Assembly (NCBI GenBank): GCA_026416295.1
Contig: JAOAFL010000118.1
Span: 1-64,000 of the forward strand
DNA length: 64,000 nt
Direction of reading: 5' to 3'
DNA from: Burkholderiales bacterium
GTDB taxonomy: Bacteria > Pseudomonadota > Gammaproteobacteria > Burkholderiales > SG8-39
The number at the start of each line of letters is the position of its first letter. The first letter of the stretch is position 1. The translations under genes and the position numbers were made by a program. Positions 36,508-46,116 of this stretch are shown piece after piece. The notes beneath the pieces are model-generated. The model did no database searches. It was not told where the DNA came from and saw only the letters and a program-made list of their open reading frames with translations.

Positions 36508-37686
36508 GTGAAGAAACTCGCTTTGGCAGTCGCGCTCGCGTTGGCCGCCGGCGGCACGCTCGCGCAGGAGAAGACGGTGCGCATTTCCGGCTTCGGCGCG
36601 AAGACCGGCCCGGTGCGCTCGTTCGGCATCAACAGCGAAGCGGCGATGCTCGCGGCCGCCGACCTCATCAACAAAGGGGGCGGTGTGCGGCTCGCCGACG
36701 GTTCGAAGGCGCGAATCGTCGTGGACTTCTACGACGACGCCTGCAACGCCGAGCAAGGCATTTCGGTCATCCGCCGCATCGCCGGCACCGACGCGCTGGT
36801 CGCGATCGGTCCGACCTGCTCGAACGTCGCCGAGCCGCTCTTCGGCATCCTCCAGAAGAAGGTCGACGACCCGGGCGACACCGGGCTGCAGTTTCCGGTG
36901 TTCACCGACGTCGCGATCAAGATCGGGCTGGCGCGGATCTCCGAGTGGGCGTTCCGCAACGTGCCGAACGAGATGACGATGTACTCGTCGCTGTTTTACT
37001 GGCTGCGCCAGAAATACCCGGACCTGAAGACGGTCTGGGGCGGCGTCGAGGAGGATTTTGCGCACTCGCGCACGACCTGGCACGTGGTGATGAAAGATCG
37101 CGCAACGGCGAACAACTTCCAGGTGCTCGGCGAATCGAAATGGCTGCTCGCCGACACCAACTTCGCCACCCAGGTGCGCGAGATGAAGAAGGCGAACGCC
37201 GACATCATCGCGATCTCCGCGCATCCGTTCAGCATGTGCGGCGCGCTGAAGGAGATGCAGCGCCAGGGGGTGAAGCCGAAGGTGCTGGTCGGCCTGACCA
37301 GTTCCTCGTCGCTCGAAACGCTGCAGGGTTGCGCCAAGCAGGCGCAGGGCATGATCATCCCGACCTCGTTCGCGCCGGTGAACAAGGAGGCCAAGTTCGC
37401 CGCCGAGCAGACCGCGAAGTTCAAGGGCACCGCCGACCTGCACTCGATGGCCGCCTGGGAGAACATGTTCATCCTCAAGCAGGTGATGGAGTCGGAGAGA
37501 ATCTCCGGCGACAAGAGCCAGATCCAGGCCGACCGGCGCAAGATCCGCGACGGGCTGGCGAAGCTGAAGGTGACCAAGGGGCTGCTCGGCGACACCAAGC
37601 GCACCGACGACCGCGAGGCGGACAAGCCCTACCTGTTCGTTCAGGCGAGGGGCAACGAATGGGTCGTGCTGCACAATCCGCTGTAG
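36508..37686 (+). CDS. Branched-chain-amino-acid-type ABC transporter substrate-binding protein
   Basis: Signal peptide MKKLALAVALALAAGGTLAQ, type I periplasmic-binding fold (AADLINKGGGVRLADGSKARIVVDFYDDACNAEQGISVIRRI); GTG start with GGAGGAGG. Confidence 0.92.
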   Translation: MKKLALAVALALAAGGTLAQEKTVRISGFGAKTGPVRSFGINSEAAMLAAADLINKGGGVRLADGSKARIVVDFYDDACNAEQGISVIRRIAGTDALVAIGPTCSNVAEPLFGILQKKVDDPGDTGLQFPVFTDVAIKIGLARISEWAFRNVPNEMTMYSSLFYWLRQKYPDLKTVWGGVEEDFAHSRTTWHVVMKDRATANNFQVLGESKWLLADTNFATQVREMKKANADIIAISAHPFSMCGALKEMQRQGVKPKVLVGLTSSSSLETLQGCAKQAQGMIIPTSFAPVNKEAKFAAEQTAKFKGTADLHSMAAWENMFILKQVMESERISGDKSQIQADRRKIRDGLAKLKVTKGLLGDTKRTDDREADKPYLFVQARGNEWVVLHNPL

Positions 37687-37702
37687 CGTGAGGGACTGAC
37701 CG

Positions 37703-37733
37703 GAGCGCGGCCGCCGGGCCGCGCTCTTTTTTT
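37703..37733 (+). terminator. Intrinsic terminator between the SBP gene and livH
   Basis: GAGCGCGGCC-GCCG-GGCCGCGCTC-TTTTTTT, perfect 10-bp stem; livH ATG is the next base. Confidence 0.93.
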
Positions 37734-38612
37734 ATGCTCGACTTCCTGCAGGCGGTCTCCGACGGGGTGCTGTTCGGCGCGACGTACGCGCTGATCGGCA
37801 TCGGCTTCACGCTCGTCTTCGGCGTGATGCACAAGATCAACATGGCCTACGCGGCGGCGTCGATCGGCGCCGCCTACAGCGGCCTGCTGCTTCTCGAGGT
37901 GATGGCGGGCGCGCCGCCCGCGGCGGTGTTCGCCTGCGCGTTCCTCGCCGGCGGGCTCCTCGGCTGGGTGGTCTATCTCGCCTGCTTTCACTTCATCCCG
38001 CTTTCGCACCCGCTCGCGACGCTGATGTCCACCGTCGGCATGCTGTTGCTCATCGACGAGGTAGTGGTGCACGCGACCGACGGCATGCCGCAGAACTACC
38101 CGGCGATGTTCGACGACGTGATGCTGCACGCGGGCGAATTCACGCTGCGCGGCGACCTGTTGCTCGTCTTCGGCGTGTGCGTCGCGGCGATGGCCTGTCT
38201 GCTCGCGCTCCTCTACCGCACGCGGCTCGGGCTCGCGACGCGCGCGGTATCGCAGCAGCCGATCGCGGCGCAGCTCTGCGGCATCCAGGTCGCGCAGGTG
38301 AACGCGATCACGTTCGTGATCACCGGGCTGCTCGGCGGCCTCGCCGGCGCGATGATCGGGGCGTCGGTGGGTACCCTTTCGCCGTTGCTCTCCGGGCCGC
38401 TCACGGTGAAGGGCCTCGTCGTCACCGTGATCGGCGGGCTCGGGAGCATCCCGGGCGCGATCGTCGCGGGGCTGCTCGTCGGCGGCTTCGAAAACGTGTT
38501 CCAGCTCTACCGCGGCGTCACCGAACGCGACCTCTACGTCATGCTGCTGCTTTTCGCCTTCCTCGTCTTTCGCCCGGGCGGAATCTTCGCGCCGCGCGGC
38601 GGGCGCGACTGA
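37734..38612 (+). CDS. livH: Branched-chain-type ABC permease (LivH)
   Basis: Multi-TM; YALIGIGFTLVFGVMHKINMAYAA, VVTVIGGLGSIPGAIVAGLLVGGFEN. Confidence 0.92.
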   Translation: MLDFLQAVSDGVLFGATYALIGIGFTLVFGVMHKINMAYAAASIGAAYSGLLLLEVMAGAPPAAVFACAFLAGGLLGWVVYLACFHFIPLSHPLATLMSTVGMLLLIDEVVVHATDGMPQNYPAMFDDVMLHAGEFTLRGDLLLVFGVCVAAMACLLALLYRTRLGLATRAVSQQPIAAQLCGIQVAQVNAITFVITGLLGGLAGAMIGASVGTLSPLLSGPLTVKGLVVTVIGGLGSIPGAIVAGLLVGGFENVFQLYRGVTERDLYVMLLLFAFLVFRPGGIFAPRGGRD

Positions 38613-38615
38613 GCC

Positions 38616-39479
38616 ATGGATTTCTACTTCGGACTGATCCAGCTGATCGGCGTGCATACGCTGCTCGGGCTCTCGGCCTACATCGTGCTCCTCACCGGCC
38701 AGGTGTCGCTCGCGCAGGCGGCCTTCTACGCGATCGGCGCCTACGTGTCGGGCATGCTCACGGTGCTCGCCGAATGGCACATCGTGCCCGCGCTCGCCGT
38801 CGGGGGGCTCGCCGGTGCCGCGGCCGCGTGCGCGGTCGGCTTCCCGGCGCTGCGGGTGAAGGGGCTGATGCTCGTGATCGCCACCCTCGCCTTCGGCGAG
38901 GGCGTGCGCATCTTCTTCTTCAACTTCGACTACCAGATCGCGAAAGGCGACATCAAGGTCGGGCCGCTCGGCGGCGAGGGGTTCCGGCAGATCCGCTTTT
39001 TTCCGGAAAACGGCTGGACCACGTTCGACGTGATGCTCTTCATCTGGCTGTTCGTCGTCCTCGTCATGGCGCTGCTCTGGTGGTTCGACCGCTCGCGCTA
39101 CGGCGCGGTGCTGCGCGCAGTGGGCGAGGACGAGGTCGCGGCGCAGTCGGTGGGCGTCAACCTGACGGCGGTCAAGGTGAGCGCGATGACCGTCGGCGGC
39201 GCGATCGCCGGCATCGCCGGCTGCCTCTACGCCCACTACACGACGCACATCGAGCACGCGAGCTTCAACGTGCTCGTGGCGACCTTCGCGATCGCCTATC
39301 CGATCGTCGGCGGCCTGCAGAGCGTATTCGGCACGCTCGCCGCGGTGGTGTTCGTGCAGGGGTTTCTGGTCGAAGGACTGCGCGAGCTGGGCGACTGGCG
39401 AAATCTCCTGTTTGGCGCGCTCATCGTGCTCGCGATGAACCTGCGGCCGCAGGGCCTGTTCTGGAGGCGCGGTGCTTGA
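38616..39479 (+). CDS. livM: Branched-chain-type ABC permease (LivM)
   Basis: YIVLLTGQVSLAQAAFYAIGAYVSGML, RAVGEDEVAAQSVGVNLTAVKVSAMTVGGAIAGIAGCLYAH. Confidence 0.92.
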   Translation: MDFYFGLIQLIGVHTLLGLSAYIVLLTGQVSLAQAAFYAIGAYVSGMLTVLAEWHIVPALAVGGLAGAAAACAVGFPALRVKGLMLVIATLAFGEGVRIFFFNFDYQIAKGDIKVGPLGGEGFRQIRFFPENGWTTFDVMLFIWLFVVLVMALLWWFDRSRYGAVLRAVGEDEVAAQSVGVNLTAVKVSAMTVGGAIAGIAGCLYAHYTTHIEHASFNVLVATFAIAYPIVGGLQSVFGTLAAVVFVQGFLVEGLRELGDWRNLLFGALIVLAMNLRPQGLFWRRGA

Positions 39480-40221
39480 GCTGAAGGGCGTGACGCGCCA
39501 CTTCGGCGGGGTGCGCGCGGTCGACGGCCTCGATCTCCTGGTCCCCGAAGGATGCATCTTCGGGCTGATCGGCCCGAACGGCTCGGGGAAAAGCACCACG
39601 GTGAACCTCATCACCGGTCTTTTCCCGCTCACCGCAGGCACGATCTTGTTTCGCGGCGAGCGGCTGGACGACCTGCCGACGCACCGCCGTCTGCAGAAGG
39701 GCATCGCGCGCACCTTCCAGAACATCCGACTCTTCGGCCGACTCACCGTCTGGCAGAACCTGTGGGTCGCGCAGAACTCGCCCGAAGACCGGGCGCGGCG
39801 GAGCTTTTTCGCGCGCTGGCTGGGCGGCCGGCGTCGCGCGCGCGACGAGATCGCGCATCTGCTCGAATTCTCCGGCCTTGCGCACAAGGCGGACGAATTC
39901 GCCGCGAACCTCTCGTTCGGCGAACAGCGGCGGCTGGAACTTGCGCGCGCGCTCGCCGCGCGGCCGAGGCTGCTGCTGCTCGACGAGCCGGCGGCCGGGA
40001 TGAACTCCGAAGAGATCGGTCAGCTGCGCGAGCGCATCCTCGCGCTGCGCGCGCGCGGCATCACCATTCTCCTGATCGAACACGTGATGGAGCTGGTGAT
40101 GGGCGTGACCGACCGCATCGCGGTGCTCAACTTCGGGCAGAAGATCGCCGAGGGCTCGCCGGCCGAGATCCAGGCCGATCCGGTGGTGCGCAAAGCCTAT
40201 CTCGGGGGCGGGGCGACATGA
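39472..40221 (+). CDS. livG: ABC transporter ATPase (LivG)
   Basis: Walker A GLIGPNGSGKSTTVNLITG, ARTFQNIRLFG, LSFGEQRRLELARAL, LLLLDEPAAGM. Confidence 0.95.
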   Translation: MLELKGVTRHFGGVRAVDGLDLLVPEGCIFGLIGPNGSGKSTTVNLITGLFPLTAGTILFRGERLDDLPTHRRLQKGIARTFQNIRLFGRLTVWQNLWVAQNSPEDRARRSFFARWLGGRRRARDEIAHLLEFSGLAHKADEFAANLSFGEQRRLELARALAARPRLLLLDEPAAGMNSEEIGQLRERILALRARGITILLIEHVMELVMGVTDRIAVLNFGQKIAEGSPAEIQADPVVRKAYLGGGAT

Positions 40222-40937
40222 GCGCGATGCTCGAGGTGCGGGACCTCGTCACCGCCTACGGCAAGATCGAGGCGCTGCGAGGCGTCTCGCTCGAGGTGCA
40301 AGCGGGCTCGATCACCTGTCTGCTCGGGCCGAACGGCGCGGGCAAGACCACGCTGATGATGACGATCGCGGGAATCCTCAGGCCGCGCGCCGGATCGGTG
40401 CGGTTCGCCGGCCGCGAGATCGCCCGCCGGCCGCCGCACGAAATCGTCGGCGCGGGCGTCGCGCTCGTACCGGAGAACCGGCTGGTCTTTCCCGGCATGA
40501 GCGTGCGCGAGAACCTGTACGCGGGCGCGTACCTGCGCCGCGACGGCGAGATCGAGGCCGACCTCGAGCGGCTCTTCGAGCGCTTTCCGCGGCTGCGCGA
40601 GCGCGCCGGGCAGGACGCCGGCACGCTCTCCGGGGGCGAGCAGCAGATGCTCGCGGTGGCGCGCTCGCTGATGAGCCGGCCGAAGCTGCTCCTGATGGAC
40701 GAGCCGTCGCTCGGCCTGGCGCCGCTCGTGGTCGAGGAAATCTTCCGCATCGTCGCCGACCTGCACCGCGACGGCACGACGATCTTCCTCGTCGAGCAGA
40801 ATGCGCACATGGCGCTGCGGGTTGCCCACCACTTCTACCTCATCGAACAGGGGCGGATCACGTTTTCGGGCGACCCCGGCTCGCTCGCCGAGGACGAAGT
40901 GATCCGTCGCGCTTACCTCGGATCGGCGCGCCGATAG
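40218..40937 (+). CDS. livF: ABC transporter ATPase (LivF)
   Basis: CLLGPNGAGKTTLMMTIAG, ENRLVFPGMSVRENL, LSGGEQQMLAVARSL, LLMDEPSLGLAP. Confidence 0.95.
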   Translation: MSAMLEVRDLVTAYGKIEALRGVSLEVQAGSITCLLGPNGAGKTTLMMTIAGILRPRAGSVRFAGREIARRPPHEIVGAGVALVPENRLVFPGMSVRENLYAGAYLRRDGEIEADLERLFERFPRLRERAGQDAGTLSGGEQQMLAVARSLMSRPKLLLMDEPSLGLAPLVVEEIFRIVADLHRDGTTIFLVEQNAHMALRVAHHFYLIEQGRITFSGDPGSLAEDEVIRRAYLGSARR

Positions 40938-40942
40938 GCCGG

Positions 40943-41818
40943 GTGCTCGCCGATCTGCTGCAGAACACCCTCGACGGTCTGGCCGCCGGCGCCTCGTACG
41001 CGCCCGTCGCGCTCGGCTTCGCGTTGATCTTCGGCGTGCTGCGGCGCGCCAATCTCTCCTACGGTCCGGCGATCATGCTCGGCTGCTATGCGGCCGCGCT
41101 CGCGCACGGGCGCTTTCCCGGCCTTGGTCTCGGGGCGCTCGCCGCGATCGCGTTGCTCGCCGCGGTGCTCGCCGGGGCCTACGTCGAGCGGCTGTGTTTC
41201 GCGCCGCACCGGCGCGGTTCGGCCGTCGCGGCGATGGTGGCCAGTTTCGCGCTCTGGATGCAGCTCGAGGAGATCGCGACGCTGATGCTGCCGCGCCATG
41301 TGGTCGCGTTTCCGGCGCTCTACGAAGGCGAGCCGCTCGCGATCGCCGGCCTCGTACTGCGGGTCGAGGCACTCGCCGCGATCGCCACCGCCGCTGCGGT
41401 CTGCGCGCTGCTCGCCGCGATCCTCTACCGCAGCCGCTTCGGACTCGCGGTGCGCGCGCTGGTCGCCGCGCCGCTCGCCGCCGAGCTTTCCGGCATCCGC
41501 CCGGCGCGCGTGTTCTTTCTGGTCTTCGCCCTCGCCTCGGCGATCGGAGGCACGGCCGGATTCCTCGTCGCCGCGACCGACGCGCAGATCACGCCGATGA
41601 TGGGTCTGTGGCTGACGTTCAAGGGACTGCTCGCGACGATGCTCGGCGGGCTCGGATCCCTGCCCGGCGCGGTCGCCGGCGCGCTCGTTCTCGGCCTGGT
41701 CGAAGCGCACGCGCAATGGTTCCTCGGCCCGCAGCTGCGCGATTTCGTCGTGTACCTGCTGCTCTTTTCGCTGCTCGCCGCCGCGCCGCGATGGATGCGT
41801 ACGCCGTCTCCGTCCTGA
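40943..41818 (+). CDS. Second LivH-like permease
   Basis: SYAPVALGFALIFGVLRRANLSYGPAIMLG, LLATMLGGLGSLPGAVAGALVLGLVEA. Confidence 0.9.
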   Translation: MLADLLQNTLDGLAAGASYAPVALGFALIFGVLRRANLSYGPAIMLGCYAAALAHGRFPGLGLGALAAIALLAAVLAGAYVERLCFAPHRRGSAVAAMVASFALWMQLEEIATLMLPRHVVAFPALYEGEPLAIAGLVLRVEALAAIATAAAVCALLAAILYRSRFGLAVRALVAAPLAAELSGIRPARVFFLVFALASAIGGTAGFLVAATDAQITPMMGLWLTFKGLLATMLGGLGSLPGAVAGALVLGLVEAHAQWFLGPQLRDFVVYLLLFSLLAAAPRWMRTPSPS

Positions 41819-42678
41819 CCAACATCGGCCTGCTCGGCTTCCTCGCGCTCTCGGCCTATCTCGTGCTTCTCGCCGGCGAGATGTCGTTCGGCCAGCAGGC
41901 CTTCTTCGGCATCGGCGCCTACTGCGGCGGTATGCTTACGGCGATGGCCGGATGGCCGCTACCGCTCGCGGCGCTCGCGGCGATGGCCGCGGGGGCAGCG
42001 GCGGCAGTCGCGGTCGCGCTTCCGACGCTGCGCCTTCGGGGCCTTTACTTCGCGATGGCGACGCTCGCTGCGGCCGAGATGGCGCGGATCGGCTTCGAGC
42101 TGCTGCACTGGCAGGTAGAGGTCGCCGGCGAGCCGGTCGGCCCCGACGGCACGCAAGGGTTTCGCGGCATCCGCTGGGTGTTCGAGGCGGGGCTTGCGCC
42201 CGAAGGCTACGCCGTGCTCGTATGGACGGCGCTCGCGGCGGTGACGGCGCTTCTTGCGGTCGCCGAGCGCGCGCGGCTCGGCGCGACGCTGCGCGCTGTG
42301 GGCGAGGATCCGGCGCTCGCCGCCGCGCTCGGGCTCGACGTCCACCGGTTCAAACTGGGCGTGATCGCCGCCTCGGGCGGGCTCGCGGCGCTCGGCGGCG
42401 TGCTTTTTGCGCACCACAACACCTACATCGAACCGCGCAATTTCGACGTGATGCTCGGCGTACACGGCCTCGCGTACGCGCTGATCGGCGGGCTCGGCAC
42501 CGTGTTCGGCGCGCTCGTGGGGGTCGCGCTCGACGTCGGGCTGCTCGAGGGGGTGCGCGTGTTCCAGGGGTATCGCATGATCGTGTTCGGCGGCCTGGTC
42601 GCGCTGCTGCTCGTGCTGCGGCCGCGAGGATTGCTCGACGAGGAGACCGTGCGATGGATCGGAAGGCGTTTTTCCTGA
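41791..42678 (+). CDS. Second LivM-like permease
   Basis: YLVLLAGEMSFGQQAFFGIGAYCGGML, RAVGEDPALAAALGLDVHRFKLGVIAASGGLAALGGVLFAH. Confidence 0.9.
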   Translation: MDAYAVSVLTNIGLLGFLALSAYLVLLAGEMSFGQQAFFGIGAYCGGMLTAMAGWPLPLAALAAMAAGAAAAVAVALPTLRLRGLYFAMATLAAAEMARIGFELLHWQVEVAGEPVGPDGTQGFRGIRWVFEAGLAPEGYAVLVWTALAAVTALLAVAERARLGATLRAVGEDPALAAALGLDVHRFKLGVIAASGGLAALGGVLFAHHNTYIEPRNFDVMLGVHGLAYALIGGLGTVFGALVGVALDVGLLEGVRVFQGYRMIVFGGLVALLLVLRPRGLLDEETVRWIGRRFS

Positions 42679-43046
42679 TCGCGGCGCTCGCTGCCGCGCC
42701 GGCGGCGGCGCAGCGGACCGAGGCGCAGCTCGAATGCCGCTTCACCGGTACCGATTTCGTCTACGACTGCGCGCTGCGCCTAGAGCGCGGCGCGACGCCG
42801 ATCGAGGGCGCGCGCGTGACCGTCGGCGCCGACATGCCTTCGATGCCGATGGCGCACCACGTCAGGCCGGTCGAGGCGAAGCCGGGCGCCGCGCCGGGCG
42901 AGTATCGATTTCGTCTCGCCCTCGAGATGCCGGGCGAATGGGCGGTGAAGCTGCGCCTGGACGGCCCGGTGCGCGAGCAGCTCGTGCTTCGCTACGAGTT
43001 CGACGACAAGGGGGCGCGGCCTGCGGTTCGCCGCGCGCGCAAGTAG
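42654..43046 (+). CDS. Secreted YtkA/FixH-like domain protein
   Basis: Signal peptide AFFLIAALAAAPAAAQ; GADMPSMPMAHHVRPVEAKPGAAPGEYRFRLALEMPGEWAVKLRLDG. Confidence 0.7.
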   Translation: MDRKAFFLIAALAAAPAAAQRTEAQLECRFTGTDFVYDCALRLERGATPIEGARVTVGADMPSMPMAHHVRPVEAKPGAAPGEYRFRLALEMPGEWAVKLRLDGPVREQLVLRYEFDDKGARPAVRRARK

Positions 43047-43061
43047 GCGAGGCGGCCCGCG

Positions 43062-43646
43062 TCAGACGACGCGGCACGCTTCGTCGAACGAAAGCCGCGG
43101 ATTGCGCGGGAAGACCTTCGCCGGATCGCCGCGGCCGAGATTGCACAGGAAGTTCGACTTCCAGCGGCCGTCGGGGAAAAAGGCCGCGTCGACCGCCGCG
43201 TTGTCGAAGCCGGACATCGGCCCGCAGTCGAGCCCGAGCGCCCGCGCCGCGAGGATCAGGTAGGCGCCCTGCAACGAGCCGTTCCTGAGCGCCGTGGTCG
43301 CGATGTGCGCCTCCTTGCCCTCGAACGCCGCGCGCGCGTTCGGGTTGTTCGGGAACGTGCGCGGCAGGTTCTCGTAGAAGCGCAGGTCGTAGGCGACGAT
43401 CACGGTGACCGGCGCCGCCATCGTCTTTTCGACGTTGCCGGGGCTGAGCGCCGGCCGCAGCTTCTCCTTCGCCTCGCGCGAGCGCACGAACACGAAGCGC
43501 GCCGGCTGCGAATTCATCGTCGTCGGACCCCACTTGAGCAGGTCGTAGAGCGCGCGCAGGTCGTCGTCGGTGACCGGATGGTCGAGAAAGCCGTTGTGCG
43601 TGCGCGCGGCGCGGAACAGAACGTCGAGCGAGCGGTCGTCGAGCAT
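43062..43646 (-). CDS. Nitroreductase-family protein, malonic semialdehyde reductase (RutE)-like
   Basis: [68 protein letters not shown]. Confidence 0.88.
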   Translation of the reverse strand: MLDDRSLDVLFRAARTHNGFLDHPVTDDDLRALYDLLKWGPTTMNSQPARFVFVRSREAKEKLRPALSPGNVEKTMAAPVTVIVAYDLRFYENLPRTFPNNPNARAAFEGKEAHIATTALRNGSLQGAYLILAARALGLDCGPMSGFDNAAVDAAFFPDGRWKSNFLCNLGRGDPAKVFPRNPRLSFDEACRVV

Positions 43647-43669
43647 CTCGTCAGTCTCCCTTCGCAAAG

Positions 43670-43691
43670 CGGCCGATGGTAGCATCGGCCG
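43670..43691. promoter_or_regulatory. Perfect 9-bp-arm palindrome between divergent genes
   Basis: CGGCCGATG-GTAG-CATCGGCCG; overlaps the candidate -10 TAGCAT (43680-43685) upstream of ATG 43695. Confidence 0.6.
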
Positions 43692-43694
43692 CCG

Positions 43695-44873
43695 ATGATC
43701 CGGCTGGCGGAAGTGATCCGGGCCGCCGACGGGGTGCTGATCGGCCAGGCGTCGGCCGAGCCGCAGACGCTCACCGAGGCGCTGGTGGCCGGCCGCGCGG
43801 CGTATCCCGGCGCGCGGCTCTTCCTCGGCGTCAATTACGCGGGCATCGTGCGGCCGGAACACGCCGACCATCTGCGGCTTTCGGCCTACTGCGGCGCCGG
43901 CGCGAATCGGGCGCTGGCGGACGCCGGCGTACTCGACATCCATCCGCATCCCTACTCGCGTTTTGCGGCGCTCATTCGCGAGAAGAAAATCCCCTCCGAT
44001 GTCGTCCTCGTGCAGGTGAGCCCGCCGAACGAGGCGGGCGCGCACAGCCTCGGCATCGCGGCGGAGTATCTGGTGCCGGCGCTTGCCGCCTGCCGTGCGA
44101 TCGTCGCCGAGATCAACGACCGGGTGCCCTGGACGCACAGCGAGCGGCTTCTCCGCAAGGGCGACTTCGCGCTTTCGGTGTCCACCTCGCGCCCGCCGGC
44201 GCTGCCGCGCTCGAGGTCGCCCTCGGAGGCCGAGCGCACGATCGCGCGGCACGCGGCGCGCTTTATCGGCGACGGGGCGACGCTCGAATTCGGGCTGGGC
44301 GCGCTCCCCGACGCGGTGTGCGCGGAACTCGGCGGCCGGCGGCGGCTTCGCGTGCACAGCGGCGCCCTCGGCGACGGGGTCGTCGATCTGATGCGCGACG
44401 GGATCGTGGAGGAAGCCGATTGCGGGCTGCTCCTCGGCAGCGAAAAGCTCTTCGCGTTCGCGCACCGCAACCCCGCGATCCGCCTGCGCTCGAGCGAATA
44501 CACCCACGACCCGCGCGTGCTCGGGGCGATCGAGCGCTTCGTCGCGATCAACGCCGCGGTCGAAGTCGATCTCACCGGCCAGGTGAACGCGGAGGTCGCC
44601 GCTGGCCGATACGTCGGCGCGGTGGGCGGCGCGCTCGATTTCGTGCGCGCCGCGAACCACTCCCCGGGCGGCGTGTCGCTGCTGCTCGTGCGCGCCGACC
44701 GAATCGTCGCCGAGCTTTCCGGGCCGGTCGCCACACCCCGCAGCGAAGCGGGCGTCGTCGTCACCGAATACGGCGCCGCCGACCTGCGCGGGCTGACGCT
44801 CGCGGAGCGCCGCGCGGCCTTGCTCGCCGTCGCGGCGCCCGAAAACCGCGCGCGCCTTGCGCGCGCGACCTGA
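43695..44873 (+). CDS. Acetyl-CoA hydrolase/4-hydroxybutyrate CoA-transferase family protein
   Basis: [64 protein letters not shown]. Confidence 0.88.
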   Translation: MIRLAEVIRAADGVLIGQASAEPQTLTEALVAGRAAYPGARLFLGVNYAGIVRPEHADHLRLSAYCGAGANRALADAGVLDIHPHPYSRFAALIREKKIPSDVVLVQVSPPNEAGAHSLGIAAEYLVPALAACRAIVAEINDRVPWTHSERLLRKGDFALSVSTSRPPALPRSRSPSEAERTIARHAARFIGDGATLEFGLGALPDAVCAELGGRRRLRVHSGALGDGVVDLMRDGIVEEADCGLLLGSEKLFAFAHRNPAIRLRSSEYTHDPRVLGAIERFVAINAAVEVDLTGQVNAEVAAGRYVGAVGGALDFVRAANHSPGGVSLLLVRADRIVAELSGPVATPRSEAGVVVTEYGAADLRGLTLAERRAALLAVAAPENRARLARAT

Positions 44874-44897
44874 GCGCAGGCAAAGCGCCCCTGTTTC

Positions 44898-46115
44898 TCA
44901 GCGAAACTCGCGCAACCCGGGCACCGCGAGGAACGGCACCGCCGCGAGCGCAAGGCAGCCGAGCGCGAACGCGCAGCCGGCGACGTAGCCGCCGGTCGCG
45001 TCGTGCAGCAGCCCGCCGGCGAGCGAACCGAGCGCCGCGCCGAGCGCGTTGGTCGCGTAGATCGTGCCGTAGATGGTCGCAACGCGCGGGCCGGCGAAGT
45101 GGCGCGTGCAGACCGACGAGATGATCGGGCCGCGCACCCCCATGCAGAGGCCGAACACCGGCACGAACAGCGCAACGAGCACCCACGACGGCTTCCAGAG
45201 CACGGCGAGCAGGAGAAGCACCCCGGTCATCGAGCCGGCGAAACTCGCGGTCACCGTGCGCGCGTAGCCGAAGCGCTCGGCGACGAAGCCGCTCGACATC
45301 ACGCTCACCGACGACAGCATCCCGGTCAGGCCGTAGACCGTCGCCGCCGCGAGGGGGGAGAAACCTGCGTCGATCAGGAACGCGACCAGCTGCACGACCA
45401 CCGCGAACATGCCGGTCGCGGTGCAGAAAAACACCTGCGCGAGCCCCCAGTAGACGGGCGAACCCAACGCCCGCGCAAGCGTCCAGCCGCCGGCCGCCTC
45501 GCCCGCGCGACGCGGCGCCGGTCCGAGCGACGGATCGCCGGCGGCGAAGCGCCGCCAGGGAAGCGCGGCGCCGGTCAGCGCCGCCGCGCCGAGCAGCAAT
45601 GCACCGAGCGTGTGGTATGCCGTGCGCCAGGACCAGCCGCTCACCAGATACTGCGCGAACGGCACCAGCACGACGGTGCCGACGCCGATCCCGGAGAACG
45701 CGATGCCGATCGCGATCGAGAGCTTCGCGCGGTACCAGCGCGCGAGCAAGGCGGACGCCGGCACCATGCCGGTGCAGCTGACGCCCACGCCGACCATCGC
45801 GCCGACGAGGAGGTAGAAATGCCAGAGGTTCTGAAGCGACCCGGCGAGCACGAACGCGGTGCCGAGGATCGCGAGTCCCGCGGTGTAGACGAGGCGCGGC
45901 CCGGCGCGATCGAACGCGAGCCCGACGAGCGGCGCGAGCAGGCCGTTCACCAGCAGATACACCGAGTACACGCTCGTCAGCTGCGAACGGTTCCAGCCGA
46001 ACTCGCCTTCGATCGGCTTGAGGAACACGGTGTAGGTGTCGCCCATGCCGCGGCCGAGCAGGTTGAGCGCGAAGCAGGTCGCGAGCACCGCGGTGGCCGC
46101 GGACCGCAGGCGCAC
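44898..46115 (-). CDS. MFS transporter
   Basis: 12-TM pattern; LNLLGRGMGDTYTVFLKPIEGEFGWNRSQLTSVYSVYLLVNGLLAPLVGLAFDRAGPR. Confidence 0.9.
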   Translation of the reverse strand: MRLRSAATAVLATCFALNLLGRGMGDTYTVFLKPIEGEFGWNRSQLTSVYSVYLLVNGLLAPLVGLAFDRAGPRLVYTAGLAILGTAFVLAGSLQNLWHFYLLVGAMVGVGVSCTGMVPASALLARWYRAKLSIAIGIAFSGIGVGTVVLVPFAQYLVSGWSWRTAYHTLGALLLGAAALTGAALPWRRFAAGDPSLGPAPRRAGEAAGGWTLARALGSPVYWGLAQVFFCTATGMFAVVVQLVAFLIDAGFSPLAAATVYGLTGMLSSVSVMSSGFVAERFGYARTVTASFAGSMTGVLLLLAVLWKPSWVLVALFVPVFGLCMGVRGPIISSVCTRHFAGPRVATIYGTIYATNALGAALGSLAGGLLHDATGGYVAGCAFALGCLALAAVPFLAVPGLREFR

Positions 46116-46116
46116 G

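Noticed and set aside
37641-39887. 748-aa minus ORF
   Set aside because: Antisense to the livHMG genes; no motif support.
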